Shown: piece by piece, positions 18,346 to 30,350 of the stretch | Position numbering within the stretch: position 1 is the stretch's first letter | Layout of the letters: every line of letters starts with the position of its first letter | Assembly (NCBI RefSeq): GCF_003933235.1 | Contig: NZ_RWJI01000001.1 | Coordinates: 936,001 to 1,000,000, forward strand | DNA from: Sphingorhabdus wooponensis | GTDB taxonomy: Bacteria > Pseudomonadota > Alphaproteobacteria > Sphingomonadales > Sphingomonadaceae | Length of the DNA stretch: 64,000 nucleotides | Direction: 5' to 3' | Notes under the pieces: model-generated | Databases searched by the model: none | What the model was told of the DNA's origin: nothing | What the model saw: the letters and a program-made list of their open reading frames with translations, nothing else | Translations under genes and position numbers: made by a program

Positions 18346-18710
18346 TAAGGAATGACCCCTTCAACAATCATAATGCGGGATACGGCATTTTTATGCCTGA
18401 TATCGGCGATAGGGCGATATTCGTCTGACATCAAAAATGCTTGAGCTGCAGACATATTTGCAAATGCAATGATAACCAATCGGCCTTTGGGGGTTTCGCC
18501 TTCAAAAGATGCCGTTTGCCCGCCACGAACAATATATTCTCCGCCATATTGGGCGACAATTGGAACGACTGCCGACGTATATTTTTCGTACGCCGCGGAA
18601 TCCGTTACTTCAACTTCGGCAAGAAGATAAGCCTTTGGCACCGGCAACGGGCGCGCGTTTTCGGAATCCGTCTGTGAAACAGCGCTGTCCTGACAAGTTG
18701 TTTTCAACAT
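18345..18710 (-). CDS. DUF1330 domain protein
   Basis: This is a 121-residue small alpha/beta protein of the DUF1330 (dimeric alpha/beta barrel) family: KAYLLAEVEVTDSAAYEKY, then GGEYIVRGG and the conserved EG...GRLVIIAFANMSAAQAF and SDEYRPI segments. The open frame extends upstream into bioB, but the ATG at 18710 avoids a long overlap. An extra N-terminus of about 30 residues (MLKTTCQDSAV) precedes the domain. The stop overlaps the pccA start by one base, so it is translated with the propionyl-CoA operon. No reaction is established for the family; the context suggests a link to propionyl-CoA or biotin metabolism. Confidence 0.8.
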   Translation of the reverse strand: MLKTTCQDSAVSQTDSENARPLPVPKAYLLAEVEVTDSAAYEKYTSAVVPIVAQYGGEYIVRGGQTASFEGETPKGRLVIIAFANMSAAQAFLMSDEYRPIADIRHKNAVSRIMIVEGVIP

Positions 18711-18723
18711 GATATCGCCAAAA

Positions 18724-19727
18724 TCACTCTGCCGCCTCCAGCGCCTTGCACGCGCGTAAGGGCTCCTGTGCATCCATTGGGCGCAGACCCAACTTTGCTA
18801 GCATCGCTGCGTCTTTGTCGTCGCCTGCATTGGCCGCGGTGAGCAATTTGTCACCGGTAAAGATACTGTTTGCACCAGCCATGAAGCATAAAGCCTGCGT
18901 TGCCTCGGACATGCTTTCACGCCCCGCGCTTAACCGTACCATACTCATTGGCATGGTGATACGCGCCACGGCGATTGTGCGGACAAATTCGATATCGTCG
19001 ATCTTCGCCAGTGGCGTATCGGCGAGCATATCACCGAGCACAGTGCCCTTCACAGGCACCAAGGCGTTAACCGGTACGCTTTCGGGATGCTGTGGCAAGG
19101 TCGCGAGCGTATGAATGAAGCCCACCCGGTCAGCGCGTGTCTCGCCCATGCCGACTATGCCACCGCTACACACGTTAATGCCCGCACGACGGACTTCGGC
19201 CAGCGTGTCGAGCCGATCCTCCATCGTGCGTGTGGTAATGATCTCATTATACCGCTCTGGTGAGGTATCGATATTATGGTTGTAATAATCCAAGCCAGCG
19301 TCGGCGAGCATGTCTGCTTGGCTGGGTGTCAACATACCCAAGGTCATGCAGGTTTCCATGCCCATGGCACGCACACCCTGAACGATTTGCACAATCGCAG
19401 GCATATCGCGATCCTTGGGGTTCCGCCACGCCGCGCCCATGCAGAAGCGGCGTGAGCCAGCGTCTGCGGCTTCAGCCGCCTTTTGCAACACGGCTTGGGC
19501 ATCCATCAACTTCGTTGCTGCAACGCCGCTGTCGGCCTTCACGGATTGCGAGCAATAGCCGCAATCTTCTGGGCAACCGCCGGTTTTGATGCTCAGCAAT
19601 GTGCATAGCTGTATCTGTCCCGCCGCATGATGCGCACGGTGCACGGTCTGCGCCTGATACACCAATTCGTCGAACGGCAGGTCAAACAAAGCCGCGATTT
19701 CTGCACGGCTCCAGTCGGTGCGTACTG

Positions 19728-19731
<4 letters not shown>
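18724..19731 (-). CDS. bioB: Biotin synthase
   Basis: This 335-residue radical SAM enzyme inserts sulfur into dethiobiotin. The 4Fe-4S cysteines are Cys53, Cys57 and Cys60 in [16 protein letters not shown]- and substrate-binding segments follow ([29 protein letters not shown]). The chosen start is a GTG at 19731 that overlaps the mcm stop as GTGA; the longer open frame would begin deep inside mcm. The gene lies between methylmalonyl-CoA mutase and the biotin-carrying pccA, so biotin supply is wired to carboxylase production. Other biotin genes (bioFADC) are not in the window. Confidence 0.95.
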
Positions 19732-21851
<2,120 letters not shown>

Positions 21852-21870
21852 AAAACTTCCATTCGCTAAT

Positions 21871-21962
21871 CCGTCACCCTAAACGCGTTTCTGGGTCCAT
21901 TTTGCCACTCACTTCGTTGTTTAGAGTAGCGTGATAGATGCTGCCACAAGTTCAGCATGACG
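21871..21962. repeat. REP-like intergenic palindrome between mce and scpA
   Basis: The arms CGTCACCCTAAACGCGTTTC (from 21872) and the reverse complement of ACAAGTTCAGCATGACG (ending 21962) form an imperfect palindrome of about 92 bases. From memory this resembles an intergenic repeat common in sphingomonads (GTCACCCTGAACTTGTTTC... family). It occupies nearly the whole 129-base gap and would fold into a long hairpin in the operon mRNA. Confidence 0.6.
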
Positions 21963-21980
21963 ATTGGGGGCAATGCGCGA

Positions 21981-22421
21981 TCAGTGCGCTCCTACACCCA
22001 CCTCCATAATTTCGGTCAAAACACCTTGCATATCCTTGGGATGCACAAAGAATATCAGCGTCCCATGCGCGCCAATGCGTGGCTCGCCAAGCACGCGTTT
22101 GCCCATCGTCTCAAATTCGGCCTTTGCCGCATGGATATCGGGCACTTCGTAACAGACATGATGCTGCCCACCCGCCGGATTTTTCTCCAGAAAGGCTGCT
22201 ATGGATGCATTGCCGGGCAGCGGTTCGATCAGTTCAATTTGCGTGCCATTCAGCGCGCCATCCGCGGCGGGCGTATCAACAAAGCAGACCTTCACCCCCT
22301 GATCAGGCAGGTCGAACGGTTCATGAATTTTCGTCGCGCCCATAACGTCGCGGTAAAAAACGATGCTGTCCGCTATGGATGGCGTTGCAACGCCGATATG
22401 GTTCAGACGGCCGAGTTTCAT
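21981..22421 (-). CDS. mce: Methylmalonyl-CoA epimerase
   Basis: This 146-residue metal-dependent enzyme of the vicinal oxygen chelate fold converts (S)- to (R)-methylmalonyl-CoA. Metal ligands are visible as His8 (LGRLNHIGVA), the central His in GGQHHVCYEV and the Glu in VLTEIMEVG near the C-terminus, with further family segments in VFYRDVMGA and FVHPKDMQGVL. Length is normal. It starts ten bases after the pccB stop, so pccB and mce are certainly co-transcribed. It supplies the isomer needed by the mutase encoded next. Confidence 0.94.
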   Translation of the reverse strand: MKLGRLNHIGVATPSIADSIVFYRDVMGATKIHEPFDLPDQGVKVCFVDTPAADGALNGTQIELIEPLPGNASIAAFLEKNPAGGQHHVCYEVPDIHAAKAEFETMGKRVLGEPRIGAHGTLIFFVHPKDMQGVLTEIMEVGVGAH

Positions 22422-22430
22422 ATTAGATCC

Positions 22431-23957
22431 TCACAACGGAATATTGTCATGCTTCTTCCAAGGGTTTTCCAACGCCTTGTTCCGCAATTTCCGTAAGCCC
22501 AAGGCGATCCGTTTTCGTGTGGAATGCGGATAGATGACCTCGTCGATGAACCCCTTGCTCGCCGCCACAAACGGATTGGCGAAGCGGTCTTCATATTCTG
22601 CGGTTTTCACCGCTTGCTCTTCGGCCGATAACCCGCGGAAGATGATTTCTACTGCGCCCTTTGCACCCATGACCGCGATTTCGGCGGTTGGCCATGCGTA
22701 ATTGAGGTCACCGCGTAAGTGCTTGGACGCCATCACATCATACGCGCCGCCATAAGCCTTGCGCGTGATGATGGTGATTTTGGGTACTGTCGCCTCGGCA
22801 TAAGCGAACAGCAGCTTGGCGCCATGCTTTATTATTCCGCCAAATTCCTGCGCGGTCCCAGGCAAAAAGCCCGGAACGTCAACGAAGCTGACGATTGGAA
22901 TGTCGAACGCATCGCAGAAGCGCACAAAGCGCGCGGCTTTTTTAGAACTGTTGATATCGAGCACACCTGCCAACACCATCGGCTGATTGGCGACGATGCC
23001 TACCGTGCGCCCTTCAATCCGGCCAAAGCCAATGATGATGTTCGCCGCATGGCTGGGCTGGACCTCAAAGAAATCGGCCTCATCGACTGTTTTGCGGATC
23101 AGCTCATGCATATCATAAGGCTGGTTCGCACTAGGTGGGATCAAAGTGTCGAGACTAGGTTCAATCCGGTCCCATGGGTCCTCAGTCGGACGCTCAGGCA
23201 CGCCCGTGCGGTTATTCTCGGGTAAATAATCAAAGAAATCGCGAACCGACAACAATGCCTCAATATCATTTTCGAAGGCATTATCCGCCACGCCAGATTT
23301 GGTTGTATGCGAAACCGCCCCACCCAATTCTTCTTGCGTCACGACCTCATTAGTCACTGTTTTTACCACATCGGGGCCAGTGACGAACATGTATGACGAA
23401 TCCTTCACCATGAAGATGAAGTCTGTGATTGCCGGTGAATACACCGCGCCGCCCGCACATGGACCCATGATTAGCGAAATTTGCGGGACAACGCCGCTGG
23501 CCAGCACATTGCGTTGGAACACTTCGGCATAGCCGCCAAGTGATGCCACACCCTCTTGTATGCGCGCGCCGCCGCTGTCGTTCAAGCCAATAACCGGGGC
23601 ACCGACTTTCATCGCATTGTCCAATACCTTGCAGATTTTCATCGCATGGGCTTCAGACAAAGACCCGCCGAATACTGTAAAATCCTGGCTGTAAACATAG
23701 ACCAGGCGGCCATTGATAGTGCCGCTACCGGTGACAACGCCATCCCCCGGTATTTTTTGTTCTGCCATACCGAAATCGATGCAATTATGCGTGACATAGG
23801 CGTCGAGTTCTTCGAAACTGGCTTCATCCAGCAAGATATCCAAGCGTTCGCGGGCCGTCAAACGGCCCTTGGCATGCTGCGCATCAATACGCTTTTGCCC
23901 ACCCCCCAGTTTCGACGCCGCGCGGCGTGCTTCCAGTTCAGCGATATTAGCCGACAT
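22431..23957 (-). CDS. pccB: Propionyl-CoA carboxylase beta subunit
   Basis: This 508-residue carboxyltransferase subunit moves the carboxyl group from biotin to propionyl-CoA, giving (S)-methylmalonyl-CoA. It shows the crotonase-like carboxyltransferase fold with oxyanion loops in [13 protein letters not shown] and [10 protein letters not shown] in the N-domain, and the [14 protein letters not shown] and [14 protein letters not shown] segments in the C-domain. The open frame extends to 23999, but the ATG at 23957 starts the standard N-terminus ([12 protein letters not shown]) and has GGGGA upstream. It heads the operon pccB-mce-scpA-bioB-DUF1330-pccA. Confidence 0.94.
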   Translation of the reverse strand: MSANIAELEARRAASKLGGGQKRIDAQHAKGRLTARERLDILLDEASFEELDAYVTHNCIDFGMAEQKIPGDGVVTGSGTINGRLVYVYSQDFTVFGGSLSEAHAMKICKVLDNAMKVGAPVIGLNDSGGARIQEGVASLGGYAEVFQRNVLASGVVPQISLIMGPCAGGAVYSPAITDFIFMVKDSSYMFVTGPDVVKTVTNEVVTQEELGGAVSHTTKSGVADNAFENDIEALLSVRDFFDYLPENNRTGVPERPTEDPWDRIEPSLDTLIPPSANQPYDMHELIRKTVDEADFFEVQPSHAANIIIGFGRIEGRTVGIVANQPMVLAGVLDINSSKKAARFVRFCDAFDIPIVSFVDVPGFLPGTAQEFGGIIKHGAKLLFAYAEATVPKITIITRKAYGGAYDVMASKHLRGDLNYAWPTAEIAVMGAKGAVEIIFRGLSAEEQAVKTAEYEDRFANPFVAASKGFIDEVIYPHSTRKRIALGLRKLRNKALENPWKKHDNIPL

Positions 23958-24019
23958 GGCATTCCCCATAAGCAATTTTGTTGTCCAAAGCCTTGGCATC
24001 CTGTCACGGCAATTGCAAA

Positions 24020-24035
24020 TTAATCGTGCGATTAA
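24020..24035. promoter_or_regulatory. Operator-like palindrome between pccB and trhO
   Basis: A perfect 16-base inverted repeat, TTAATCG-TG-CGATTAA, lies in the 144-base divergent gap, 62 bases upstream of the pccB start and 66 bases upstream of trhO. It could be a control site for the propionyl-CoA operon, trhO or both. No regulator gene is adjacent, and it does not match the PccR motif I know (two TTTGCAAA half-sites). Confidence 0.4.
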
Positions 24036-24101
24036 ATTCGGTTTGGCCCGCCATGGATTCCAGGCTGCATAAATCTAAAAAACACGTTATAGGGCCGCGA
24101 C

Positions 24102-25043
24102 ATGGACGAACAATATCCCATTAAGGTAGCGGCGCTCTATCGCTTTGTAGCATTTGACGCGCCTGAAGAATTGCAACCACGCATTCAGGCACAATGCGCT
24201 GCAGGCGGCATCAAGGGTACAATATTGTTGGCGCATGAAGGCATCAACGGAACCGTGGCTGGAAAACCTTCTGACATAGACGCCTTAATAGCTTTTCTGC
24301 GCGACATTCCGGGCTGCGCCGAGCTGGATGTGAAATATTCACACGCTAAGGAAATGCCCTTTTACCGTATGAAAGTGCGCCTTAAAAAAGAGATTGTTAC
24401 GCTCGGCGTAGATGGCATTGATCCAAAAAGAGAAGTGGGCACCTATGTGCAGCCCGAGGATTGGAATGCGCTGATTTCCGATCCAGACACTGTGTTAATC
24501 GATACGCGTAATGATTATGAGGTGGCGATTGGCACGTTTGAGGGTGCGGTTGACCCCAGAACCAAATCCTTCAGTGAATTTCCCGATTGGTTTCGCGCGC
24601 ATCGTGCGGAGCTAGCGGCAGGCAAAACAAAATTTGCGATGTTCTGCACAGGCGGGATCCGGTGCGAAAAATCAACGGCATTTTTGAAGGCAGAAGGCAT
24701 AGACGAGGTCTATCATCTGGAAGGCGGCATTTTGCGCTATTTGGAGAATATTCCGGAAGCACAAAGCAAATGGCAGGGTGAATGTTTCGTTTTCGACGAA
24801 CGCGTGTCAGTGAAGCATGGCCTGGAGCTTGGCGAAATGGAACTCTGCCACGCGTGCCGCCGCCCGATTTCACAAGAGGATAAGGCATCCGATTATTTCG
24901 TCGAAGGCGTGTCTTGTCCGGCTTGTTATGCCGAACGTACCGACGAAGACCGCGCCCGTTTTGCGGAACGGCAAAAGCAGATTGCCTTGGCCAAAAAGCG
25001 CGGCAAACAACATATTGGCGTTAATCCACGTGATGATGGCTAA
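24102..25043 (+). CDS. trhO: tRNA uridine(34) hydroxylase, rhodanese-fold (TrhO/YceA)
   Basis: This 313-residue protein carries out oxygen-dependent hydroxylation of uridine 34 in some tRNAs, the first step of the 5-methoxyuridine/cmo5U modification. An N-terminal acylphosphatase-like domain ([17 protein letters not shown]) leads to a rhodanese domain ([14 protein letters not shown]) with Cys182 in [11 protein letters not shown], and a C-terminal zinc-like Cys set (CHAC near 247, CPAC near 271). The start ATG at 24102 follows the divergent promoter gap. The family was long annotated as rhodanese-related sulfurtransferase. Confidence 0.92.
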   Translation: MDEQYPIKVAALYRFVAFDAPEELQPRIQAQCAAGGIKGTILLAHEGINGTVAGKPSDIDALIAFLRDIPGCAELDVKYSHAKEMPFYRMKVRLKKEIVTLGVDGIDPKREVGTYVQPEDWNALISDPDTVLIDTRNDYEVAIGTFEGAVDPRTKSFSEFPDWFRAHRAELAAGKTKFAMFCTGGIRCEKSTAFLKAEGIDEVYHLEGGILRYLENIPEAQSKWQGECFVFDERVSVKHGLELGEMELCHACRRPISQEDKASDYFVEGVSCPACYAERTDEDRARFAERQKQIALAKKRGKQHIGVNPRDDG

Positions 25044-25098
25044 TTTGCGTTTCTTTGGTTTCACGCGCAGTCAAAACACAAGGCCATGTAATAGGTAA

Positions 25099-25728
25099 AT
25101 GACCGCCCTGCCGATCCTATATAGTTTCCGCCGTTGTCCTTATGCCATGCGCGCAAGGATGGCTGTCGCGGTTAGTGGCGTACAGGTGGAACTGCGCGAG
25201 GTCGTGTTGCGCGACAAGCCGCCGGAAATGTTAGAGGCATCGCCTAAGGGGACCGTTCCTGTTTTGGTGCTACGCGATGGCAGGGTGTTAGAGCAAAGTC
25301 TGGATATCATGCGCTGGGCGCTCGCACAGAGCGATCCCAAAGGCTGGCTGGCCCATGACGACCAAGATCTTGTTTTGGCGAATGATGGGCCATTTAAACA
25401 AGCGCTAGACCGATATAAATATCCGCATCGTTATGATCTGGCCGATGGCAGCGCACATCGCGACGCCGCTTTGCTCTATCTGGGTGACTTGAATGACCGA
25501 TTGGCGGCGGCACCCTATCTCGGCGGCGCACAGCCTGCTTTCACCGATATCGCGATATTCCCTTTTGTCCGGCAATTTGCCGCCACGGATGCCTTATGGT
25601 TTGGTGCTTTGCCCCTGCCCGCGCTACAAAACTGGCTATCCGCACTTGTTGGCAGCGACCTGTTTGCAGCTATCATGACCCGCTACCCGCAATGGAAAGC
25701 AGGCGATACGCCGGTTCACTTTCCCTGA
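25099..25728 (+). CDS. Glutathione S-transferase family protein
   Basis: This 209-residue GST-fold protein has a thioredoxin-like N-domain with Cys13 in SFRRCPYAMRARM, the cis-Pro region GTVPVLVLRDG and the ES-type glutathione contact as EQSLDIMRWAL, followed by an all-helical C-domain. The Cys at the N-terminus suggests a thiol-transferase (omega- or beta-like) over a classical conjugating enzyme. It is 55 bases downstream of trhO and its stop directly abuts the stop of gor on the other strand, so a glutathione theme is shared by position only. Confidence 0.88.
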   Translation: MTALPILYSFRRCPYAMRARMAVAVSGVQVELREVVLRDKPPEMLEASPKGTVPVLVLRDGRVLEQSLDIMRWALAQSDPKGWLAHDDQDLVLANDGPFKQALDRYKYPHRYDLADGSAHRDAALLYLGDLNDRLAAAPYLGGAQPAFTDIAIFPFVRQFAATDALWFGALPLPALQNWLSALVGSDLFAAIMTRYPQWKAGDTPVHFP

Positions 25729-27075
25729 TTATTTCATCAAAACCAATTCTTCGGACATGCTGGGGTGCAAGGCGACAGTATCGTCAAAATCCTGCTTGGT
25801 TAAGCGCGCTTTAACCGCAACGGCCGCAGCCTGAAGAATTTCGCCGCTGTCTGGGCCGATTAGATGAAGGCCGACAACCCGTTCGTCCGGACCAGCCACC
25901 ACCATTTTATACAAGGCCCGCTCATTGCGATCGGCAAGCACGTTTTTCATTGCGCGGAAATCGCTTTTATACACCTTCACATCATCATGTTGCGTCCGTG
26001 CTTCCGCCTCGGTCATACCCACGCTGGCGATAGGCGGATTGCTGAAAACCGCCGTTGGAATACAGTCATAATTGACCGTGCGCGGATTGTTGCCGAACAC
26101 GCTATCGGCAAAGGCATGGCCTTCACGGATGGCAATCGGTGTCAATTGCACGCGGTTGGTGACGTCACCAACGGCGTAAATGCTAGGAATATTGGTGCGG
26201 TTGTCGTCATCGACTTTCACCGACCCGTCTTTCCCAAGGTCAACGCCTACCTGCTCTAAACCAAGCCCAATGGTGTGCGGCGTGCGCCCGATGGCCCATA
26301 ACAGCAAATCGGTTTCAATCGTCTCTCCATTGTCGCCCTCAATCAAAAGAGAGCCGTCATCCTGTTTTGTCACCGATTTGATGCCAAAGTGGAAATGGAC
26401 ATCGATACCTTTTTGACGACTTAGGTCGACTAAGCGATCGACAATTTCGTCATCATAACCACGTAAAACGCGGTCGCCATGTGTTACAAGCTTAACTTTG
26501 ACACCCAGTTCATTGAAAATACCAGCAAATTCATTTGCGATATAACCGCCGCCCGCAATAAAGGCGCGTTTGGGTAATTCAGAAAGGCTGAAAACTTCGT
26601 TCGATGTAATCCCATGTCCTGCACCTGGAATTTCAGGAACAGACGGCCAAGCACCCGTAGCAATCAAAATATGCGCAGCCGTGACCATACGTCCGCTGGA
26701 AAGTTGAACACTGTTTGCCCCCGTCAGTGTCGCGCGTTCGTGAAAAACCTCGACCTTATTGTTACCAAGCGTCTGGCCATAAAGGCCTTCCAAGCGGTTG
26801 ACCTCGGCAGCAACATTGTCGCGCAAGACGCTCCAATCAAATGTCGCACCATCGGTATTCCAGCCGAACCGTTTTGCGTCATGCAAATCTTCAGCGAAAT
26901 GCGATCCATAAACTAACAGTTTCTTGGGTACACAGCCGCGAATGACGCAGGTGCCGCCGACACGATGCTCCTCCGCCACAGCAACGCGGGCTCCATGCGA
27001 TGCCGCGATGCGTGAGGCCCGGACGCCGCCCGAACCTGCGCCAATAACGAAGAGATCATAATCAAAATCAGCCAT
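25729..27075 (-). CDS. gor: Glutathione-disulfide reductase
   Basis: This 448-residue FAD/NADPH disulfide oxidoreductase keeps glutathione reduced. FAD binding is GAGSGGVRASRIAA near residue 12. The redox pair Cys43/Cys48 lies in GGTCVIRGCVPKK, which has the Val-Arg-Gly pattern of glutathione reductases as opposed to the Leu-Asn/Trp pattern of lipoamide dehydrogenase. The NADPH fold is GGGYIANEFAG, and the C-terminal ALHPSMSEEL gives the catalytic His/Glu. Length is normal. It converges with the gst gene with no gap between stops. Confidence 0.93.
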   Translation of the reverse strand: MADFDYDLFVIGAGSGGVRASRIAASHGARVAVAEEHRVGGTCVIRGCVPKKLLVYGSHFAEDLHDAKRFGWNTDGATFDWSVLRDNVAAEVNRLEGLYGQTLGNNKVEVFHERATLTGANSVQLSSGRMVTAAHILIATGAWPSVPEIPGAGHGITSNEVFSLSELPKRAFIAGGGYIANEFAGIFNELGVKVKLVTHGDRVLRGYDDEIVDRLVDLSRQKGIDVHFHFGIKSVTKQDDGSLLIEGDNGETIETDLLLWAIGRTPHTIGLGLEQVGVDLGKDGSVKVDDDNRTNIPSIYAVGDVTNRVQLTPIAIREGHAFADSVFGNNPRTVNYDCIPTAVFSNPPIASVGMTEAEARTQHDDVKVYKSDFRAMKNVLADRNERALYKMVVAGPDERVVGLHLIGPDSGEILQAAAVAVKARLTKQDFDDTVALHPSMSEELVLMK

Positions 27076-27170
27076 ATATAGTTCTTTCCTGTGTCCCTGG
27101 GATATGGGGACAGGTCATAATATTACCAACGGGAATTCTCACCCATTGTTATCGAATAAATACCGATGGC

Positions 27171-28673
27171 TTAGATATCGCCAAGCGCCGCTGCAATCAG
27201 CGCAGTGGTAGACGGGTCAAAGCCGCTTGCGCCATTGTCACTTATGCTTTTTGCAATTTGCTTGCCGAGCTCAACGCCGAATTGGTCGAACGGGTTAATC
27301 CCCAACAAAACCGCATTCACAAATGTCCGGTGTTCGTAAAAGGCAATCAACGCCCCCACCGTTGCGGGCGTGACGTCGTCCAGCAATATCGTCGTAGATG
27401 GCCGGTTGCCGACATAATTGCGCGCCAAATCATCGGATTTCTGCCCCGCCATCAATGCCGCGCCTTGGGCAAAGCAATTGACCAGCAAGGTTTCATGATG
27501 CTTGGTATCGAAGTCATGCCCCGGCGTCTTGCTGGCGATGAATTCGACGGGGATAAGATGCGTGCCCTGATGCAGCAATTGGAATACGGCATGTTGGGCA
27601 TCGGTCCCTACACCGCCCCATGTCACAGGCGCGCTGTGGCGTCCAAGTGGCGCGCCTTCGGCGGTCACGGACTTACCGTTTGATTCCATCTCCAACTGCT
27701 GAAGATAATCGGGCAGCAGGCGCAAACGCTCATCATAGGCAAATACCGCACGTGTCTGGCAAGACTTGGTTTGGGCATAATAAAGATCCACAAATGCCGC
27801 CAATGTCGGGGCATTTTCCATGATGGGCGCATTGCGGAAATGTGCATCCATAGTGGCTGCACCATCCAACAGTTCTTGATACACCGACCACCCAAGACCT
27901 AGCGCAACAGGAAAGCCGATCGAGCACCACAAGGAATAGCGGCCACCAACGGTTTCGTTGAACGGCAAAATCCGGCTTTCGTCTATGCCCCATTCGATAG
28001 CTTTATCGGGATAGGCTGTCAGTGCGACAAATTGCGCATAAGGGTCTGCCACGCCGCCGTCGCGCATCCATTCCATGGCGCTGGTTGCGTTGAGCAATGT
28101 TTCGGTGGTGGTAAAAGTTTTGGAGGCAACGGCGACAATCGTCTTATGCGGGTCCATTCCCTTGACCGCTTCGGTCAGCGCCGCACCATCTATGTTTGAC
28201 ACGACTTTGACATCATAACGTGCGCCATCGCGGCCAAGTGCGTCTATGAGCAGTTTGGGGCCAAGCGCCGACCCGCCAATGCCGATATGCAATATATGGC
28301 GGATATCTCCCATTAAGCCAGCATCAATAGCCTCAACCAAACCGCGCATGCGTTGTTGCAGCGCGCGAGCATAGGCAACGGATTCGGCATCGCCCATACC
28401 GCGTTCAGCCGCATGCTCAGCGGCACGTGCTTCAGTCACATTGATAGCTGCCCCCGAAAACAACGCAGCCTTTGCAGCGTCAAGCTGCATATCTTCCGCA
28501 AGCTTGGCAAAATGACTTAACGCCGCATCATCAAGATGCGTTTTTGACAGGTCGAACCGAAGACCCATCTCCTGTATGGTCATTTTGCTCACGCGATCTG
28601 CGTCCGCCGCGAACAGTTTTACTAAGTGTTGCGGCTGATGCTGTTCCAGCGCAACCCATCGTTTATCGGTCAT
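27171..28673 (-). CDS. pgi: Glucose-6-phosphate isomerase
   Basis: This 500-residue cytosolic isomerase interconverts glucose-6-phosphate and fructose-6-phosphate. Family signatures are present: HIGIGGSALGPKLL (sugar-phosphate site), ASKTFTTTETLLN, the NETVGGRYSLWCSIG signature and the EFIASKTPGHDFDTKHH segment with the catalytic Glu/His region. The ATG at 28673 has GAAGAG upstream; an alternative ATG five codons earlier has no good ribosome binding site. The length is slightly short of the 540-550 usual in gammaproteobacteria but normal for alphaproteobacteria. It is divergent from lepB. Confidence 0.94.
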   Translation of the reverse strand: MTDKRWVALEQHQPQHLVKLFAADADRVSKMTIQEMGLRFDLSKTHLDDAALSHFAKLAEDMQLDAAKAALFSGAAINVTEARAAEHAAERGMGDAESVAYARALQQRMRGLVEAIDAGLMGDIRHILHIGIGGSALGPKLLIDALGRDGARYDVKVVSNIDGAALTEAVKGMDPHKTIVAVASKTFTTTETLLNATSAMEWMRDGGVADPYAQFVALTAYPDKAIEWGIDESRILPFNETVGGRYSLWCSIGFPVALGLGWSVYQELLDGAATMDAHFRNAPIMENAPTLAAFVDLYYAQTKSCQTRAVFAYDERLRLLPDYLQQLEMESNGKSVTAEGAPLGRHSAPVTWGGVGTDAQHAVFQLLHQGTHLIPVEFIASKTPGHDFDTKHHETLLVNCFAQGAALMAGQKSDDLARNYVGNRPSTTILLDDVTPATVGALIAFYEHRTFVNAVLLGINPFDQFGVELGKQIAKSISDNGASGFDPSTTALIAAALGDI

Positions 28674-28794
28674 TTTCGGTCTCTTCATTATGGGCGTTGT
28701 AACGCAGCGTGAATCTCGGCGCTGGCAAATAACGCGCCTTCACGGTAAAAGACCAGCCTAACCGTCATTCGACGACATTATTTTGTGAGATTTT

Positions 28795-29685
28795 GTGACT
28801 TCTAATACTGAAAAGTCAGGCGATTCATCTGCAACTGCGCCTGCGCCGCAGGTTTCACCACCTGAAACGTCAGAATGGCGCGAATATGGTGGCTTCTTAC
28901 TGAAGCTTGCATTGTTCGTATTTATATTACGCAGTTTCATCGTTTCGCCCTTCAACATCCCGTCGGAATCGATGCAGCCACGCTTGCTCATTGGGGATTA
29001 TTTGCTCGTAGCGAAATGGCCATATGGCTATTCCAAGAATAGCATGCCTTTTGCATTGCCGATTATACCGGGACGGATTTTTGCGGGCCAACCAGAACGT
29101 GGTGATGTCGTGGTTTTCAAGGCCCCGATGTCAAACGGCGCGGATTATATTAAGCGTGTCATTGGCCTTCCCGGTGATGTCATTCAGATGCGCGAGGGCA
29201 TCCTTGAAATCAACGGCGTCGCCGTGAAAAAGGAACGTATTGCAGACCTTGTTATTCCAGTGACGCAAAATATGCGAGATGCCGCTGAGCTTGATCGCAA
29301 TCCATTCCCTTGCTGGCGTCCCGACATGGAGGAACCTGCGGCGAAGGGCGGAACACAATGCCGCTATCCCCGTTTTCGGGAAACATTGCCGGAAGGCAAA
29401 AGCTACGAAATCCTCGATCTTGCAAATGGTCTAGAGGGCGACAACACTGAAGCATTTGTTGTTGGTGAAGGCGACTTGTTTCTGATGGGTGATAATAGAG
29501 ATCGCAGCGCTGACAGCAGATGGTCCCCCATCGACAAACCAGGCGCTATTGGCATGGTGCCGCAAGAAAATCTCGTGGGGCGTGCGTTGGTGTCTGTATT
29601 CTCCACCGATGGATCATCGCATTGGTTGCTGCCATGGACATGGTTTACGGCCACGCGCGCGGAACGCATTGGACAAGGGTTTTGA
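28795..29685 (+). CDS. lepB: Signal peptidase I
   Basis: This 296-residue membrane serine protease removes signal peptides from exported preproteins. An N-terminal cytosolic Pro/Ala-rich stretch is followed by one transmembrane helix at about 34-53 (LLKLALFVFILRSFIV). The catalytic Ser59 is in IPSESMQPR, the general base Lys120 is in YIKRVIGLPGD, and the GDNRDRSADSR box lies near 230. The start is a GTG at 28795. The gene leads a lepB-rnc-era operon, an arrangement found in many proteobacteria, and its stop overlaps the rnc start by four bases. Confidence 0.94.
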   Translation: MTSNTEKSGDSSATAPAPQVSPPETSEWREYGGFLLKLALFVFILRSFIVSPFNIPSESMQPRLLIGDYLLVAKWPYGYSKNSMPFALPIIPGRIFAGQPERGDVVVFKAPMSNGADYIKRVIGLPGDVIQMREGILEINGVAVKKERIADLVIPVTQNMRDAAELDRNPFPCWRPDMEEPAAKGGTQCRYPRFRETLPEGKSYEILDLANGLEGDNTEAFVVGEGDLFLMGDNRDRSADSRWSPIDKPGAIGMVPQENLVGRALVSVFSTDGSSHWLLPWTWFTATRAERIGQGF

Positions 29686-30350
29686 CCAACGAAGAACAAG
29701 AGGCTTGGCTGACGGCGTTACTTCCAAAGCCGCCAAAGGATTTGGCACTTTACCAGCGCGCACTCACGCACGGCAGTACGGGGCAACCGGACTATCAACG
29801 GCTCGAATTTCTCGGCGATCGTATCTTGGGACTTATAATCGCGGATATGCTCTATCACCGATATAAGGATGAAGCCGAGGGGCGCTTATCGCATAGGCTA
29901 AACGCGCTGGTTTCGGGCGTGACCTGCGCAGACATTGCGCGGGAAATTGGTCTTCCGCCTTATATCCGTTTGGGCAAGCAAGCGCGTGATGATGGTGCCC
30001 AACAAAGCGATAATGTTTTGGGCGACATCATGGAGGCCACTATTGGCGCTGTATATCTGGACCATGGCCTACTCGTCACCCGCGATCTTGTAGAACGGCT
30101 CTGGAGGCCACTCCTCGAATCCGCAACTGGCGCCCCCAAACACCCGAAATCCGAACTCCAAGAATGGTGCGCCGCCCATGGTCGCAAGGTTCCTGAATAT
30201 GTCATCACCAAAAAAGAAGGCCCTCCCCACGCCATGAGATTTGAAATCACCGTCACCGTAAAGGGCTTTGCACCCGTTGCGGCTACCGCCAATAGCAAAC
30301 AGGCCGCTGAAACCGCCGCTGCACTTGCATTTTTGGAAACCAACGCATGA
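29682..30350 (+). CDS. rnc: Ribonuclease III
   Basis: This 222-residue double-strand-specific endoribonuclease processes rRNA and structured mRNAs. The signature RLEFLGDRILG (catalytic Asp46) and the second acidic patch DIMEATIGAVYLD are intact, and a dsRNA-binding domain ends the protein (PKSELQEWCAAHG to NSKQAAETAAALAFL). The start is a TTG at 29682 overlapping the lepB stop as TTGA; the longer open frame would overlap lepB by about 160 bases and has no domain support. The stop overlaps the era start as ATGA. All three genes are therefore translationally coupled. Confidence 0.94.
   Translation: MTNEEQEAWLTALLPKPPKDLALYQRALTHGSTGQPDYQRLEFLGDRILGLIIADMLYHRYKDEAEGRLSHRLNALVSGVTCADIAREIGLPPYIRLGKQARDDGAQQSDNVLGDIMEATIGAVYLDHGLLVTRDLVERLWRPLLESATGAPKHPKSELQEWCAAHGRKVPEYVITKKEGPPHAMRFEITVTVKGFAPVAATANSKQAAETAAALAFLETNA

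Noticed and set aside
27088-27114. Bulged hairpin between gor and pgi
   Set aside because: The stem is short and bulged, lacks a T tract and has no clear role, so it was not listed.
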